Made by a program: the position numbers and the translations under genes. Shown here piece by piece: positions 62,091 through 64,000 of a DNA stretch of 64,000 nt (its first letter is position 1; the number at the start of each line of letters is the position of its first letter). The stretch covers positions 1 to 64,000 of the forward strand of contig JARXAE010000009.1 of NCBI GenBank assembly GCA_029866005.1, read 5' to 3'. Below the pieces are notes generated by a model that saw only the letters and a program-made list of their open reading frames with translations, did not search any database and was not told where the DNA came from. This DNA comes from Fimbriimonas sp. GTDB lineage: Bacteria > Armatimonadota > Fimbriimonadia > Fimbriimonadales > Fimbriimonadaceae.

Positions 62091-64000
62091 ATGGGGACTG
62101 CAAATAAGACATGGATTGGGTTAATCGCCGGAGCAAGTTTCCTCGGCGGGGTGCTCGTTCTGCCTACCCAGATTACGGCTCAAAAGAAGCCAGCAACGAA
62201 AACTTCCCAGACCGCTGCTCCGACATTTGAGAAGGATGTCGCACCGATGGTGACCAAGTTTTGTGCGAGTTGCCACTCAGGCAAGGAGCCCAGCGGTGGG
62301 GTCTTACTCACGGCGGGAATGACTTCGGCTGCCGTCGCCAAGAATCCAACGGCATGGTCTCGGGTTGCCGCTAGAGTTGGAAACGGGACAATGCCTCCCA
62401 AGGGAATGCCCATGCCAACCGATGCTCAGCGGAAGCAGATGGTGGCTTGGATTGATAAGAACCTAGCGGGTGACTGCAATCTGGCAGATCCAGGCAAGGT
62501 TACGCTGCGAAGGCTGAATAAGGAAGAGTACAACAACACCGTCCGAGACCTGATGGGCGTATCGATCCGCCCTGCGGACGACTTCCCTTCCGATGACGTT
62601 GGCTACGGATTCGACAATATCGGAGATGTTTTGTCCATGTCACCCCTGTTGATGGAGAAGTATCTGGCGGCTTCCGAGAAGGTGGTCAAGGCGGCGATCA
62701 GGATTCCGAAGACGAAGGTGCAGTCAGTGGATGGGGCTTCTCTCTCTGCGACTCCTGGTGCAGTTCCCCGTGACGGAACAATGTTCTTCGTTTCCAACGG
62801 GACAGCGAGCCAAAAATTCAAGGTCACTACTTCTGGTTGGTACCGAATTCGACTGAAAATGGGCGAGCAGCATGCTGGCGATCAGTACGCACTGATGGAG
62901 TTGAGGATGGGGCGGGACAAGCTCACCTCGTTCGAAGTTCGCGATCCCATCGGGGCGCCAGGCAACTATGACTTTCCGACCAAACTTTTGGCGGGCGAAT
63001 ACAATTTTGGCGTTACGTTTGCTAACGATTACTACCGACCAGCTGGCAATGGGCAAAAACAGGAGGATCGTAACGCTGCTCTGTTCTCGATAGAGCTGAT
63101 CGGGCCGATAGAAGATGGGCAGGTCAAAACGACGTTCCAACAGAAACTAGTTCCCTCGGTGCCTCCCAAAGAAGGTTGGGATTTGGCAGCCCGTACGGCT
63201 TTGTCGAGCTTTGCAACCCGGGCGTATCGGCGACCAGTTAGCACTGAAGAACTGGACCGTTTGGTGACTGTTTTTAAGTACGGCGCTCGAAGTGCGGATA
63301 GCTTTGAAACTGGGATACAGTTGGCTTGCCAGGCTGTGCTCTGCAACCCCAATTTTCTGTTCAGAGTCGAGTTGGACGGGGCATCTGCATCGGCTTCTCG
63401 CTCGCTCAACGGATACGAAGTCGCATCTCGACTCAGCTACTTCCTTTGGAGTTCGATGCCAGATGACACCCTCTTCGCATACGCGAAGAGCGGCGAGATT
63501 GTGAAGCCAGAAGTATTGGCGGAGCAGGTAAAGCGAATGCTACAGGACCCGAAGAGTGATGCTTTGGTGGAGAACTTTGCTACCCAATGGCTCCAGCTCC
63601 GAAAACTGAATAACTTCGAACCAGACGCGAAGCAGTATCCGGCGTTCAATACCGATCTTCGCGAAGCAATGCTGACCGAGACACGAATGTACTTCACCGA
63701 AGTCATGCGCGGGAACAAGCCGATCACTGAGTTCTTGGACAGCAAGTACACCTATGTGAACGAGCCGCTTGCGAAGCTGTACGGGATTACCGGAGTGTCC
63801 GGCAAGGACTTCAAGAGAGTTTCGACCGAGGGAACCGGTCGTGGTGGAGTGATCACACAAGCGTCAGTTTTGGCGATTACGAGTAACCCAACGAGAACCA
63901 GCCCAACAAAGCGTGGGCGGTGGATTTTGGAACAGATTCTCGGAACGCCGCCGCCACCACCTCCCCCCGGAGTGCCGGATTTGGCGGATAAGCACATCAC
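62091..64000 (+). CDS. Planctomycete-type cytochrome c / DUF1592 protein, 3' end cut by window
   Basis: At least 636 residues; the frame is open to the window end. A signal-like helix (IGLIAGASFLGGVLVL) precedes a c-type haem site FCASCH (Cys58, Cys61, His62). TLRRLNKEEYNNTVRDLMGV marks DUF1587; DUF1595/1592-type regions follow (TRAYRRPV-like ATRAYRRPVS, RLSYFLWSSMPDDTLF), then DUF1588 (GGVITQASVLAITSNPTRTS, GRWILEQILGTPPPPPPPG). Expected next is DUF1585 beyond the window. These exported proteins are abundant in planctomycetes; their function is not established, although oxidation of sugars is suspected. Confidence 0.9.
   Translation, partial: MGTANKTWIGLIAGASFLGGVLVLPTQITAQKKPATKTSQTAAPTFEKDVAPMVTKFCASCHSGKEPSGGVLLTAGMTSAAVAKNPTAWSRVAARVGNGTMPPKGMPMPTDAQRKQMVAWIDKNLAGDCNLADPGKVTLRRLNKEEYNNTVRDLMGVSIRPADDFPSDDVGYGFDNIGDVLSMSPLLMEKYLAASEKVVKAAIRIPKTKVQSVDGASLSATPGAVPRDGTMFFVSNGTASQKFKVTTSGWYRIRLKMGEQHAGDQYALMELRMGRDKLTSFEVRDPIGAPGNYDFPTKLLAGEYNFGVTFANDYYRPAGNGQKQEDRNAALFSIELIGPIEDGQVKTTFQQKLVPSVPPKEGWDLAARTALSSFATRAYRRPVSTEELDRLVTVFKYGARSADSFETGIQLACQAVLCNPNFLFRVELDGASASASRSLNGYEVASRLSYFLWSSMPDDTLFAYAKSGEIVKPEVLAEQVKRMLQDPKSDALVENFATQWLQLRKLNNFEPDAKQYPAFNTDLREAMLTETRMYFTEVMRGNKPITEFLDSKYTYVNEPLAKLYGITGVSGKDFKRVSTEGTGRGGVITQASVLAITSNPTRTSPTKRGRWILEQILGTPPPPPPPGVPDLADKHI

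Overview
The window looks like bacterial chromosome from a Gram-negative-type organism, most likely an Armatimonadota (Fimbriimonadia-like) bacterium. This is inferred from the combination of PEP-CTERM exported proteins, a pseudopilin paired with a tiny lipoprotein, DUF1080, DUF2330 and DUF4832 proteins, a Planctomycete-type cytochrome/DUF1592 protein, the diaminopimelate route, TrmFO, and frequent TTG/GTG starts. No 16S gene is present, so the lineage is an inference. Genes are dense, many overlap by 1 or 4 bases, and no intact phage, IS or CRISPR is visible.

Layout. 0-7.9 kb: DUF1080 protein, trmFO with a histidine phosphatase, msrA, dapD-dapE (lysine/peptidoglycan precursor), DUF2330 protein, APH-fold kinase. 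8-16.3 kb: subtilase behind a palindrome-wrapped promoter, rtcB, a PEP-CTERM protein, a di-haem peroxidase, and nuoE/nuoF separated by a pseudopilin-lipoprotein pair. 16.4-23.3 kb: zinc-ribbon protein, TlpA-like thioredoxin, DUF4832 protein, sufS-sufE, an HTH regulator, a C39-type peptidase. 23.4-31.3 kb: MacA-like adaptor and MacB-like permease (no ATPase alongside), CPA2 antiporter, tRNA-Met(CAT), an M1-like protein, a phosphodiesterase, a GNAT, tRNA-Lys(CTT). 31.3-33.8 kb: a short block bounded by tRNA-Lys and a decayed copy of its 3' half plus trailer, holding an SDR and a PEP-CTERM protein. 33.9-42 kb: glycosyltransferase, membrane protein, an operon of acyltransferase E2, class-I amidotransferase, biotinyl carrier and HMG-CoA lyase (branched-chain acid catabolism), and ftsZ. 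42-51.6 kb: def-fmt, two tandem PEP-CTERM paralogues sharing a 68-bp identical tract, a beta-propeller protein, phoU, a CNNM-type protein, polysaccharide deacetylase, an MBL-fold enzyme. 51.6-56.3 kb: ispA, then an accessory-looking stretch of small unrecognised membrane proteins, three copies of a REP-like palindrome, a RecA-fold ATPase and a 107-bp imperfect palindrome, then prmC. 56.3-64 kb: a three-gene operon of a small membrane coiled-coil protein and two SPFH proteins, an AI-2E family transporter, yajQ, a VOC protein, an AGE epimerase and a partial cytochrome/DUF1592 protein cut by the window end.

Most genes are core housekeeping or exported proteins. The most unusual items are the tRNA-Lys-bounded block, the REP-like/RecA-ATPase region, the tandem SPFH operon, the sequence-identical patch in two diverged PEP-CTERM genes, terminators buried in the 3' ends of convergent neighbours, and patches where the + strand is strikingly A/C-rich whichever strand is coding.
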